NCBI GenBank assembly: GCA_003241215.1
Contig: QFOL01000188.1
Coordinates: 1 to 7,602 of the forward strand
Direction of reading: 5' to 3'
Length of the DNA stretch: 7,602 nt
Source: Agrobacterium fabrum
GTDB lineage: Bacteria > Pseudomonadota > Alphaproteobacteria > Rhizobiales > Rhizobiaceae
Shown: one piece after another, positions 1 to 7,369 of the stretch
Position numbering within the stretch: position 1 is the first letter of the stretch
How the letters are laid out: the number at the start of each line of letters is the position of its first letter
Translations under genes and position numbers: made by a program
Notes under the pieces: model-generated
Databases searched by the model: none
Seen by the model: only the letters and a program-made list of their open reading frames with translations
Told to the model about the DNA's origin: nothing

Positions 1-4
1 GCGG

Positions 5-934
5 ATGCAAACAAAACCTTTCCGAATCGGCACGCGCGGCAGCCCGCTGGCGCTCGCGCAGGCTTATGAGACGCGCAACCGGCTGATGGCGGCGCATGGC
101 CTGCCGGAAGACATGTTCGAAATCGTCGTGCTATCCACCAAGGGTGATCGGATAACTGACCGCGCTCTGTCGGAGATCGGCGGCAAGGGCCTGTTCACGG
201 AAGAACTGGAGAGCCAGCTTCTGTCCGGCGAACTCGATATAGCAGTGCATTCCTCCAAGGACATGCCGACCGTCTTGCCCGAGGGCCTGCATCTCTCTGC
301 CTTCCTGCCACGCGAAGACATGCGCGACGCCTTTATCGGCCGCACCGCGCCGAAGCTTCTGGAGTTGCCGCAGGGCGCCGTTGTCGGCTCCGCCTCTCTG
401 CGCCGTCAGGCGCTGATCCGCCGCCTGCGGCCGGATCTGAGCGTCATCGTTTTTCGCGGCCTGGTCGATACCCGCCTGCGCAAGCTTGAAGAAGGTCAGG
501 CGGATGCAACGCTTCTCGCCTTTGCCGGCCTGAAAAGGCTCGGCAAGGAGAATGTCCCGACGGAAATTCTTGACCCGAAGGAATTCCCACCTGCTCCGGC
601 CCAAGGGGCAATCGGTGTGGAAAGCCGCATCGGCGATACGCGCATGGACGAACTGCTCGCCCCCATAAACGACAGGCTCACGCATGACGCCGTGACCTGT
701 GAGCGCGCCTTTCTGGCCGCGCTTGATGGTTCCTGTCGCACGCCGATTGCCGGCTACGCCACCTGCGATGGCGACGAACTCTATTTTTCCGGCCTCATCC
801 TCACGCCCGACGGCCAGACGAGCCACGGCATCGAAATCTCCGGTAACCGAAGGGATGCGGCGAAACTTGGCCGGCAGGCCGGCGAAGACGTGCGCGCCAA
901 GGCGGGCAGCAATTTCTTCGAAGGCTGGGGCTGA
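5..934 (+). CDS. hemC: Hydroxymethylbilane synthase (porphobilinogen deaminase)
   Basis: This cytoplasmic enzyme joins four porphobilinogen molecules into the linear tetrapyrrole hydroxymethylbilane, the precursor of uroporphyrinogen III in heme and cobalamin synthesis. The 309-residue product has the normal family length. The N-terminal motif [13 protein letters not shown] lies near residues 8-20, the catalytic aspartate is D86 in HSSKD (82-86), and GSASLRRQ lies near 128-135. C244 in [10 protein letters not shown] is the cysteine that carries the dipyrromethane cofactor. Substrate-binding arginines R151 and R157 are present in FRGLVDTR. Two positions differ from the usual consensus: L153 replaces the Asn of RGN, and A199 replaces the first Gly of GQG. 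Only four bases precede the start codon, so its promoter and ribosome-binding site lie outside the window; the start was chosen because the N terminus matches the family. hemD follows after four bases, which suggests co-transcription and coupled translation. The identification is essentially certain. Confidence 0.98.
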   Translation: MQTKPFRIGTRGSPLALAQAYETRNRLMAAHGLPEDMFEIVVLSTKGDRITDRALSEIGGKGLFTEELESQLLSGELDIAVHSSKDMPTVLPEGLHLSAFLPREDMRDAFIGRTAPKLLELPQGAVVGSASLRRQALIRRLRPDLSVIVFRGLVDTRLRKLEEGQADATLLAFAGLKRLGKENVPTEILDPKEFPPAPAQGAIGVESRIGDTRMDELLAPINDRLTHDAVTCERAFLAALDGSCRTPIAGYATCDGDELYFSGLILTPDGQTSHGIEISGNRRDAAKLGRQAGEDVRAKAGSNFFEGWG

Positions 935-938
935 GCCG

Positions 939-1679
939 ATGCGGATCGTCGTCACCCGGCCGCAGCGCTCGGGCGAAAGGACGGCCGCAAAGCTTGAAGC
1001 GCTCGGCCATGAGCCTGTGCTTCTTCCGCTGTTTCATCCCGTCCATCATGGCGAACGCGCCGTCTCGGCGCTATCCGGCCCGCTGGCGGCCATTGCCGTA
1101 ACCAGCGCCGAGGCGCTGCGGGCGCTGGAAACATCACGGAACCAGCTGGTACCCGTTCCGTCAAAACCGCTTTTCGCTGTCGGCGGAACAACGGCGGAAG
1201 CGGCGGAAAAAACCGGCTTCGAACAGATTTTCACCGCCTCCGGCGACGCCGTGAGTTTGACCGCGCTGGTGGCTGAGCACCAGACTCTGTTTTCCGAGAA
1301 AGAGCCCCTGCTCTATCTCGCCGGCTGGCCCCGTGGCGCCGTCTTCGAGGAAGGCCTTGCCGCCGGCGGCATTCCCTTCAGAACGGTGGATTGTTACGAG
1401 ATGCTGCCCTCCGACATTTCGGAAACGATGCTTGAAACGGCGCTTGTCGAACGCGCTGCCAATGTGGTCCTGCTCTATTCATCGGAAGCGGCGCGGGCCT
1501 TTTTCCATCATGTATCGATGGAAAAATACGTGGCGGCACTGGCAACGACACAATTCATCTGCATCAGCCGCAACGTGTTTTCTCTCGTTCCGGAAATCTT
1601 CCGCGCAAAGGCCATCGCCGCCAAAGAACCGAGCGAGGCCGCGATGTTCGAACTTCTGCACCATAACTCTGGAACCTAA
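939..1679 (+). CDS. hemD: Uroporphyrinogen-III synthase
   Basis: HemD cyclises hydroxymethylbilane with inversion of ring D, giving uroporphyrinogen III, so it acts directly after the enzyme encoded upstream. The 246-residue length is normal. The family is poorly conserved, but several landmarks are visible. These are the N-terminal VVTRPQRSGERTAAKLEALG (residues 4-23), an AVTSAEALRAL segment near 52-62 for the first half, and the mid-domain LYLAGWPRG with a downstream VDCYEML. The second half has VVLLYSSEAARAFF followed by FICIS. I chose the ATG at 939 because the alpha/beta domain begins right there. The reading frame is open further upstream, back to an ATG at 699, but that extension lies inside hemC and is its frame shadow. 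The start sits four bases after the hemC stop with only a weak Shine-Dalgarno match, which fits translational coupling. Position next to hemC supports the call. Confidence 0.94.
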   Translation: MRIVVTRPQRSGERTAAKLEALGHEPVLLPLFHPVHHGERAVSALSGPLAAIAVTSAEALRALETSRNQLVPVPSKPLFAVGGTTAEAAEKTGFEQIFTASGDAVSLTALVAEHQTLFSEKEPLLYLAGWPRGAVFEEGLAAGGIPFRTVDCYEMLPSDISETMLETALVERAANVVLLYSSEAARAFFHHVSMEKYVAALATTQFICISRNVFSLVPEIFRAKAIAAKEPSEAAMFELLHHNSGT

Positions 1680-1699
1680 TTCGAGCTCACCTCTTTCCT

Positions 1700-1728
1700 T
1701 TGCCGTCGTCACTGACTAGGTTTAGATT
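1700..1728 (+). promoter_or_regulatory. Candidate sigma70-type promoter upstream of the Mic60 homologue
   Basis: In the 73-base gap after hemD, a -35-like TTGCCG (1700-1705) is followed after exactly 17 bases by a -10-like TAGATT (1723-1728). Each matches four of six consensus positions. A transcript from here would begin about 18 bases before the ATG at 1753 and would include the GAGG at 1744-1747 as ribosome-binding site. The gap is the largest in the + strand cluster, so an internal promoter is plausible. Short motifs of this kind also arise by chance. Confidence 0.35.
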
Positions 1729-1752
1729 ACTGCAGGCAGAAATGAGGTTGTC

Positions 1753-3198
1753 ATGGTATCGGGAAAGCCGCCACGCCACTCCAAGTCCAAAGCCGAACCG
1801 GTCACCATCGACCTGGACGCGAAAGACGTGAAAGCAATTTCCGCCGACGAGGACGCTGCCAAGACGGACGAAAAGCCCGGCGACAAAACACCTGCGGCCA
1901 CCGCAGAGCCGGGTGTTTCGGAGACAAAGCCCGAAGCAGCCGTAACAGGCAACCCCGCCCCCATCTGGGACCAGCCCAAGAAAACCCCTATCGAGCCCGA
2001 ACCCAATGTCGGCAAAGCGGAATCCGTAGCCACGGCACCGAAGGCTGAAAGCCCCGCAGTCAAGCAGAACGAGTCGGTCTCGACGGCCCCCGTTCCGCCC
2101 AAGGCCGATACAAAACCGTCGACGGGCACCGCCGAGACGAGCACCGCTGCGGCAGCCGCCGCAAAGCCGGCCTTTGGCTCCACGGCTTCCTCCAGCGCAT
2201 CCAGCGGCGCCACCGCCGCAAAACCATCGGCCACGACCACGTCATCAGGACCGGCAAAACCCTCCGCACCACAGCAGGCGGAACGCAAACCGGCGGCGAC
2301 CTCCGGCTTGATCGCGGCGGGTATTGTCGGCGGCCTTGTGGCGCTCGCCGCCGCCGGCAGCATGCAATATGCCGGCATCCTGCCCTCCTTTAATGCAGGT
2401 AATGCGGGAAGCGAGGAGATCGCCACGCTGAAAACCGATCTGGGCAATCTGCGGCAGCAGCTTGCCAATGCGCCAGCGGCAGACACCTCGGCGCTGGAAC
2501 AGCGCATCGCAACCCTCGAAGGCGCAAAGGGTGAGGCCCCGCAGGTGGATGGGCTGTCGGAAAAAATCGCCGCGCTGGAATCCACCCTCCAGTCGGAGCG
2601 ATCCGCGCAGGCCACGGCGACGGCGGAACTGACACGCCGCCTTGCGGATGCGGAAGCCAAGATCAACGAGCCGCGCGACGATATAGAAGTCGCCCGCGCC
2701 ATCGCTTCCGCCGCGCTGAAGGCCGCGATCGATCGCGGCGGGCCGTTCCTCACTGAACTCGACACGCTATCCAGGGTAACGCCCGACGATCCGGCCATCG
2801 CATCGCTGCAATCCTTCGCCGCAACCGGTGTGCCGTCACGTTCGGAACTGATGCAGAAATTCCCTGACGTCGCCAATGCAATGCTATCAGCCATCAACCA
2901 GCCTGACCCCAATCAGGGCATTATGGAACGCCTAGCGGAAAGCGCCTTTTCGCTGGTGAAGGTGCGCCCGGTCGGAAATATCGAGGGTGAGACCCCCGAA
3001 GCCAAGATCGCGCGCATGGAAAACAAACTGCGCAACGGCGATCTGCAGGGCGCGGCACTTGAATGGAACGCGCTTCCCGATGCCGCCAAGACGGCATCCG
3101 CCGACTACAAGAAATCGCTGGATGCACGCATCGAGGTCGAAAATCTGGTCGGCGGCACGTTGAACCGCGCCATCACCAGCACCGGCAGGCAGGGGTAA
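1753..3198 (+). CDS. Alphaproteobacterial Mic60 (mitofilin-family) inner membrane protein
   Basis: The 481-residue product has the architecture of bacterial Mic60 homologues. Residues 1-183 are a low-complexity tail rich in Pro, Ala, Lys, Glu and Thr. One glycine/alanine-rich transmembrane segment spans about 185-210 and has a GxxxG at 190-194. A coiled-coil region with heptad-like Leu/Ile spacing covers about 221-315. The C-terminal mitofilin-like module runs from about 380 to 475, with ARMENKLRNGDLQGAALEWN (420-439) as the clearest signature. Basic residues before the membrane segment (ERK, 177-179) suggest a cytoplasmic N terminus and a periplasmic coiled coil and mitofilin domain. In mitochondria Mic60 builds crista junctions and contacts the outer-membrane SAM complex; in alphaproteobacteria the homologue has been tied to membrane invagination and envelope contacts. 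A GAGG at 1744-1747 supports the chosen start. hemY follows after four bases, an arrangement also known in other alphaproteobacteria. The family call is strong; the role in this organism is inferred. Confidence 0.9.
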   Translation: MVSGKPPRHSKSKAEPVTIDLDAKDVKAISADEDAAKTDEKPGDKTPAATAEPGVSETKPEAAVTGNPAPIWDQPKKTPIEPEPNVGKAESVATAPKAESPAVKQNESVSTAPVPPKADTKPSTGTAETSTAAAAAAKPAFGSTASSSASSGATAAKPSATTTSSGPAKPSAPQQAERKPAATSGLIAAGIVGGLVALAAAGSMQYAGILPSFNAGNAGSEEIATLKTDLGNLRQQLANAPAADTSALEQRIATLEGAKGEAPQVDGLSEKIAALESTLQSERSAQATATAELTRRLADAEAKINEPRDDIEVARAIASAALKAAIDRGGPFLTELDTLSRVTPDDPAIASLQSFAATGVPSRSELMQKFPDVANAMLSAINQPDPNQGIMERLAESAFSLVKVRPVGNIEGETPEAKIARMENKLRNGDLQGAALEWNALPDAAKTASADYKKSLDARIEVENLVGGTLNRAITSTGRQG

Positions 3199-3202
3199 GG
3201 GC

Positions 3203-4819
3203 ATGACCAGAATTCTGACTTTCGCCGTTATCGTTCTGGCTCTCGGCTTCGGTTTCTCCTGGCTGGCCGACAGGCCGGGCGTCCTTTCCATCGTCTGGCA
3301 AGGCCAGCTGATCGAAATGAGCCTGATGGTCGCCGCTTCCATCATCGCCGCGCTGGTCGCCGCCGTCATGCTGGTCTGGTGGATCGTCAATGCCATCTGG
3401 ACCTCGCCCAACGCCGCCCGGCGCTATTTTCGTGCGCGCAAACGCGACCGTGGATATCAGGCGCTGTCGACCGGCCTCATCGCCGCCGGTGCGGGCAATG
3501 CCATCCTCGCCCGCAAGATGACCGCCCGCACTCAAGGGTTGCTCAGCGCCGATCAGGAGCCGCTGATCCATCTGCTCGATGCGCAGGCTGACCTGATTGA
3601 AGGCAAATATGACGAGGCGCGCCGCAAATTCGAGGCCATGGCCCGCGATCCAGAGACCCGCGAACTTGGCCTTCGCGGCCTTTATATCGAGGCTCGCCGT
3701 CAGGGCGCCTATGAAGCAGCCCAGCAATATGCCGAGGACGCAGCGGAAAAAGCCCCCTATCTGCCCTGGGCAGCGCAGGCGACGCTGGAAAACCGTTGTC
3801 GCAACGGAGAGTGGGATGACGCCATTCGCCTTCTCGACCAGCAGAAGGCGGCCAGCATCATCGAACGCGGCGAGGCGGAACGTCTGAAAGCCGTGCTCCT
3901 CACCGCCAAGGCCGGCGAAAAGCTGGAAAGTGATCCGGTTGGCGCGCGCGAGGACGCCAAGCACGCTCTCAAGCTTGCCAAGGGCCTGGTTCCAGCTGCG
4001 CTGATCGCGGCGAAGTCCTATCTGCGCGAAGACAATCTGCGCAAGGCCGCCACGGTTCTGGAACCCGTGTGGAAAAACGATCCGCACCCGCAGATCGCCG
4101 AACTTTATGTCCGCGCCCGCAGCGGCGATACCGCCATCGACCGGCTGAAACGGGCGGAGCGGCTTGAGAGCCTGAAGCCCAATAACATCGAGTCGTTGTT
4201 TGCGGTGGCGCAGGCGGCGCTCGACGCCAAGGAGTTTGCCAAGGCGCGGACAAAGGCGGAAGCCGCCGCCCGCATCGAGCCGCGCGAAAGCATCTTCCTG
4301 CTGATGGCGGATATTGAAGAAGCCGAAACCGGCGATCAGGGCCGGGTGCGTTACTGGATGGCGCAGGCGCTGCGCGCGCCGCGTGATCCCGCCTGGGTGG
4401 CCGATGGCGTCGTTTCGGAAAAATGGCTCCCCGTTTCACCGGTCACCGGCCGTCTTGACGCCTTCGAATGGAAAGCGCCTTTCGGCCAGCTCGAAGGTCC
4501 AGTCGAAGACCTGATGATAGAAAATGCGATTGCCGCCGCACCCGCAAGGGCCGAACCGGCTGCGAAAACGATCATTGTCGAGGCTGCTCCCGAGCCCCTT
4601 GCCGAGCCGAAACCTGCTGCCGCCACACCCATCGAGGTAAAGCCCGTCGTATCGGCGCCGAAGGAGAAAAAGCCCGTCACGATCGAGGCGCCGCTTGAAA
4701 CCGACGCACCGGATGAAAAAGCCGAAGCCGTGCCGTTTTTTGGCGGCGCGCCGGATGATCCCGGTGTCAAGAAACCCGGCGCGGAAGCCGAACCCAAGAC
4801 CCGGCTCAAACTCTTCTGA
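3203..4819 (+). CDS. hemY: HemY-type membrane-anchored TPR protein
   Basis: This is the proteobacterial HemY family, an inner-membrane protein with tetratricopeptide-like helices that sits in or near heme gene clusters. It is unrelated to the Bacillus protoporphyrinogen oxidase of the same name, and its biochemical role is not settled. Of 538 residues, about 4-21 and 42-65 form two membrane segments. The basic stretch AARRYFRARKRDR after the second one predicts that the large C-terminal part is cytoplasmic. A HemY_N-like region is followed by helical repeats (about 100-380) with TPR-like alternation of Ala, Tyr and Leu, for example EGKYDEARRKFEAMARDPE. Residues 444-538 are a Pro/Ala/Lys/Glu-rich, probably disordered tail containing PFFGGAPDDPGVKKPG and ending in TRLKLF. 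The start lies four bases after the preceding stop and has purine-rich AGGGGTAAGGG before it. Co-expression with the Mic60 homologue is very likely. Confidence 0.94.
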   Translation: MTRILTFAVIVLALGFGFSWLADRPGVLSIVWQGQLIEMSLMVAASIIAALVAAVMLVWWIVNAIWTSPNAARRYFRARKRDRGYQALSTGLIAAGAGNAILARKMTARTQGLLSADQEPLIHLLDAQADLIEGKYDEARRKFEAMARDPETRELGLRGLYIEARRQGAYEAAQQYAEDAAEKAPYLPWAAQATLENRCRNGEWDDAIRLLDQQKAASIIERGEAERLKAVLLTAKAGEKLESDPVGAREDAKHALKLAKGLVPAALIAAKSYLREDNLRKAATVLEPVWKNDPHPQIAELYVRARSGDTAIDRLKRAERLESLKPNNIESLFAVAQAALDAKEFAKARTKAEAAARIEPRESIFLLMADIEEAETGDQGRVRYWMAQALRAPRDPAWVADGVVSEKWLPVSPVTGRLDAFEWKAPFGQLEGPVEDLMIENAIAAAPARAEPAAKTIIVEAAPEPLAEPKPAAATPIEVKPVVSAPKEKKPVTIEAPLETDAPDEKAEAVPFFGGAPDDPGVKKPGAEAEPKTRLKLF

Positions 4820-4833
4820 CCAACAGGATATCG

Positions 4834-5322
4834 ATGTTCCAGCAAATACAGTCGTTTATTCAGAACCTCGTCGGCCCGCATGGGGATGATTTCAGCCCTG
4901 ATGATCTGCGGGTGGCGGTGGCTGCTCTCTGTTTCCAGGTGATGGAAGCGGATGGCACCGTCTCGAGAAGCGAGCGTGACCGGCTGCGTGAAATCCTGCA
5001 GGATTATTACCATCTCGATTCCGGCAAGCTCGACGCGCTTCTTGCCGCCGGTCAGGAGGCTGGCAAGGAAGCCGTCGATTATTACCGCTTCACCACCGAT
5101 ATACGCCGTCATCTCGACGAAGATCAGCGCGTGGAGCTTATTGGCATATTATGGGATATTGTTTACGCTGACGGCGAACGAAGCGAAATGGAAGACCATG
5201 TGATCTGGCGCGTCGCCGATCTGCTCGGTGTTTCCGTGCGCGACAGGGTTCTGCAACGTCAGCAGGCCGCCACGAGGTCCGGCCCCGCTGAAGAAAGCGA
5301 AAACGAAGACGATGCTGTTTGA
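4834..5322 (+). CDS. TerB-like (tellurite resistance TerB / COG4103-type) protein
   Basis: This small, soluble, all-helical protein of 162 residues has no signal peptide or membrane segment. Two acidic motifs in corresponding positions mark the TerB-like fold: EADGTVSRSERD at 38-49 and YADGERSEMEDH at 111-122. In the family these positions bind divalent metal. The C terminus (about 151-162) is an acidic tail. Despite the family name there is no terZABCDE set nearby, so resistance to tellurite should not be assumed. The start has AGGA at 4825-4828 with five bases of spacing and lies 14 bases after hemY, which places it in the same operon. Its end overlaps the next gene by 11 bases. The specific function is unknown; a housekeeping role linked to the envelope or metal sensing is only a guess. 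Confidence 0.88.
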   Translation: MFQQIQSFIQNLVGPHGDDFSPDDLRVAVAALCFQVMEADGTVSRSERDRLREILQDYYHLDSGKLDALLAAGQEAGKEAVDYYRFTTDIRRHLDEDQRVELIGILWDIVYADGERSEMEDHVIWRVADLLGVSVRDRVLQRQQAATRSGPAEESENEDDAV

Positions 5323-6043
5323 CCCTTCCAGGCAACAGAGAAAACAACCATCGCTGCTCATCGTCCTGCATCAGGAACGTTCCACGCCCGGCCGCGTCGG
5401 CCAGATGCTGGTGGAAAAAGGGTATCGTCTGGATATAAGACGCCCTGCGCTCGGCGACGACCTGCCGCAAACGCTGGAGAAACACGCTGGCGCCATCATC
5501 TTCGGCGGCCCGATGAGCGCCAACGATTCTCATGACTACGTCAAAGCCGAAATCGACTGGCTGAAGGTGCCGCTGAAGGAAAACAAGCCCTTCCTCGGCA
5601 TCTGTCTCGGCGCGCAGATGCTGTCCAAACATCTCGGCGGCAAGGTGGAGGCCGACAGGGAGGGCAAGGTGGAGATCGGCTGGTATCCGCTTCATGCCAC
5701 CGAACATGGACGGCTTCTGATGCCGCATTGGCCGAAGATGGTCTATCATTTCCACAAGGAAGGCTTCGAGCTGCCACGCGGAGCCGAACTTCTGGCCTCG
5801 GGCGAGACCTACCCCAATCAGGCCTATCGTTATGGGAAAAATGCCTGGGGCCTGCAGTTTCACGCCGAACTGACCCGCGCCATGATGCACAGCTGGGTGG
5901 TGCGCGGCGCGCAGCGTTTCGGCATGCCCAATGCGCAGGTCGGCAGCCAGCATCTGGAAGGCCGCATGCTGTTCGACACACCGCTCAGGGCGTGGCTCGG
6001 CAATTTTCTCGATCTGGTTTTTGAGGGCAAGGCCCAGCGCTGA
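5312..6043 (+). CDS. Stand-alone class I glutamine amidotransferase (GMP synthase GATase-like)
   Basis: The 243-residue protein is a class I (triad) glutamine amidotransferase domain, the kind that hydrolyses glutamine and passes ammonia to an acceptor. The nucleophile elbow FLGICLGAQML (94-104) carries C98, and the catalytic His and Glu are H184 and E186 in GLQFHAELT (180-188). The oxyanion-side motif IIFGGPMSAND lies at 62-72. There is no synthetase (ATP-pyrophosphatase) domain, so it is not GuaA itself; related free-standing proteins act on varied or unknown substrates. I chose the ATG at 5312, which overlaps the TerB-like gene by 11 bases and puts the fold's first strand (LLIVLH, 15-20) near the N terminus. 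An in-frame ATG at 5228 would add 28 residues lying wholly inside the upstream gene and looks like frame shadow. The acceptor substrate cannot be told from the sequence. Confidence 0.9.
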   Translation: MLFDPSRQQRKQPSLLIVLHQERSTPGRVGQMLVEKGYRLDIRRPALGDDLPQTLEKHAGAIIFGGPMSANDSHDYVKAEIDWLKVPLKENKPFLGICLGAQMLSKHLGGKVEADREGKVEIGWYPLHATEHGRLLMPHWPKMVYHFHKEGFELPRGAELLASGETYPNQAYRYGKNAWGLQFHAELTRAMMHSWVVRGAQRFGMPNAQVGSQHLEGRMLFDTPLRAWLGNFLDLVFEGKAQR

Positions 6044-6050
6044 AGCTTTA

Positions 6051-6066
6051 CGCCATCAGTGTGGCG
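6051..6066. terminator. Weak hairpin at the convergent gene ends
   Basis: CGCCA (6051-6055) can pair with TGGCG (6062-6066) around a six-base loop that includes the stop codon of the leftward MFS gene. Neither side is followed by a T tract, so this is not a standard intrinsic terminator. It is listed because it is the only dyad at this convergent junction. It may be a coincidence. Confidence 0.2.
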
Positions 6067-7288
6067 CGTCGAGACTATCGATCTTACGCAGCTTCGAGAA
6101 GCCGAGCGCCCAGATAACCGCTACAGCAAGCGTGCCCGCCCCGCCAATGACAACGGCCGGCACGGCTCCGACGACATGGGCCATGGTCCCGGCGCGGAAC
6201 TCACCCAGCTCGTTCGATGCGCCGACAAAGACCACGTTCACCGCATTCACGCGCCCGCGCACCTCATCCGGCGTCCACAGCGCGATCAGTGTTTCCCGCA
6301 CGTAAACCGATACCATGTCGGATGCGCCCATGACCACCAGCGCGGCGATGGACAGCCATGCTGTCTGCGAAAGTCCGAAGACCACGGTGGAAACGCCAAA
6401 GAGACCAACGCCGGTAAACATCAGCAGGCCGGCATGGTGTCGGATGGGTTTGAACGCCAGAATAACCGCAACGGTAATGGCCCCGATGCCGGGTGCCGCG
6501 CGCAATAGCCCGAGGCCCCATGGCCCGAGCGTCAGCACTTCCTTGGCAAAAACCGGCATCAGCGCAACGGCGCCGCCCAGCAGCACCGCGAAAAGATCGA
6601 GCGAGATAGCACCGAGAACGATTTTTTCCTGCGCGATGAATTTGAACCCGGCGAGCATGGTTTCGAGGCTGATGGCTTTTGCCGGGCCGCGTTGTTCCGG
6701 CTTGCGGATCGTCAGCGCCAGCATTGCGGACACGACGAAAAGCACCAGCGCCACACTATAGGCGACGGAAGCGCCGAGGCCATAAAGCAGGCCGCCGGCG
6801 ACGGGGCCAAGAATGGACGCCATCTGCCAGGAAGAGGAATTCCAGGCGATGGCGTTCGGCAGATCCTCCACCGGCACGAGATTGGGCGCCAGTGACTGGA
6901 CCGCCGGCCCCATAAAGGCCCGCTCAATGCCGAAGACGACGAGAATGGCGAAGACCGGCCACGGGGAAAAACGATGCGTCAGCGTAAGACCCAGAAGCGC
7001 TACGGCGCATAACGCCGCGACCAGCAGGCATATCGCCATGATGCGCCGGCGATTGTGCCTGTCCGCCACCGTTCCGGTGACGAGGATCAGGAGCAGCGAG
7101 GGCAGGAACTGGAAAAGACCGATCAGGCCGAGATAAAAGGCGTTGCCGGTCACCTCATACATCTGCCAGCCAACGGAAACGCTGACGATCTGGATGGCGA
7201 AGGCCGAGAAAAACCGGGCGCTGAAGAAACGGCGATAGGAACTATGCCGGAATGCGCCGAAGCGATTTTCGGCAGAAGGGAGAGACAT
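6056..7288 (-). CDS. Major facilitator superfamily permease (EntS/MFS_3-like)
   Basis: This is a 410-residue polytopic inner-membrane protein with about 10-12 hydrophobic helices and the length of a typical MFS transporter. The loop between helices 2 and 3 holds an MFS motif A variant, TGTVADRHNRRRIM (71-84). A related basic motif, PDEVRGRVNAVN (340-351), marks the second half. The pattern resembles the EntS-like MFS_3 group, many of which are proton-driven exporters, but the substrate cannot be inferred. The ATG at 7288 is preferred because the sequence after it (MSLPSAENRFGAFRHSSYRR) resembles the short cytoplasmic N terminus of this group. An in-frame GTG at 7381 would add 31 residues across the intergenic region and has no ribosome-binding site in front of it. 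The ATG also has only a weak one. The gene is transcribed towards the amidotransferase gene, with 12 bases between the stops. Confidence 0.93.
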   Translation of the reverse strand: MSLPSAENRFGAFRHSSYRRFFSARFFSAFAIQIVSVSVGWQMYEVTGNAFYLGLIGLFQFLPSLLLILVTGTVADRHNRRRIMAICLLVAALCAVALLGLTLTHRFSPWPVFAILVVFGIERAFMGPAVQSLAPNLVPVEDLPNAIAWNSSSWQMASILGPVAGGLLYGLGASVAYSVALVLFVVSAMLALTIRKPEQRGPAKAISLETMLAGFKFIAQEKIVLGAISLDLFAVLLGGAVALMPVFAKEVLTLGPWGLGLLRAAPGIGAITVAVILAFKPIRHHAGLLMFTGVGLFGVSTVVFGLSQTAWLSIAALVVMGASDMVSVYVRETLIALWTPDEVRGRVNAVNVVFVGASNELGEFRAGTMAHVVGAVPAVVIGGAGTLAVAVIWALGFSKLRKIDSLDAPH

Positions 7289-7369
7289 CGGCTGGGTGCT
7301 CGCGAGACAATATGAGATGTCTGCAATAGAGCGATATGACAAGAATCGCCAGCCATATTGGCGCAACAC

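Noticed and set aside
699..938. Upstream extension of hemD to an ATG at 699
   Set aside because: The extra 80 residues lie inside hemC in another frame and have no place in the HemD fold, which begins at the ATG at 939.
131..955. A 274-codon open frame on the - strand opposite hemC
   Set aside because: It shows no family signature and is fully antisense to the unambiguous hemC gene.
1722..2912. A 396-codon open frame on the - strand opposite the Mic60 homologue
   Set aside because: It is rich in Ala, Ser and Gly with no recognisable domain and lies antisense to a gene with clear family architecture. Long antisense frames are expected in GC-rich DNA.
3173..4087. A 304-codon open frame on the - strand opposite hemY
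   Set aside because: It has no recognisable domain, and the opposite strand encodes a clear HemY protein.
4351..5112. A 253-codon open frame on the - strand spanning the hemY end and the TerB-like gene
   Set aside because: It crosses two well-supported genes on the other strand, with Ser/Gly/Ala-rich composition typical of a shadow frame.
4834..5322. Evidence for a tellurite-resistance operon
   Set aside because: Only a single TerB-like protein is present with no terZACDE neighbours, so the resistance label is not supported.
5138..5953. A 271-codon open frame on the - strand opposite the amidotransferase
   Set aside because: The + strand frame has an intact Cys-His-Glu triad, whereas this one has no motif I recognise.
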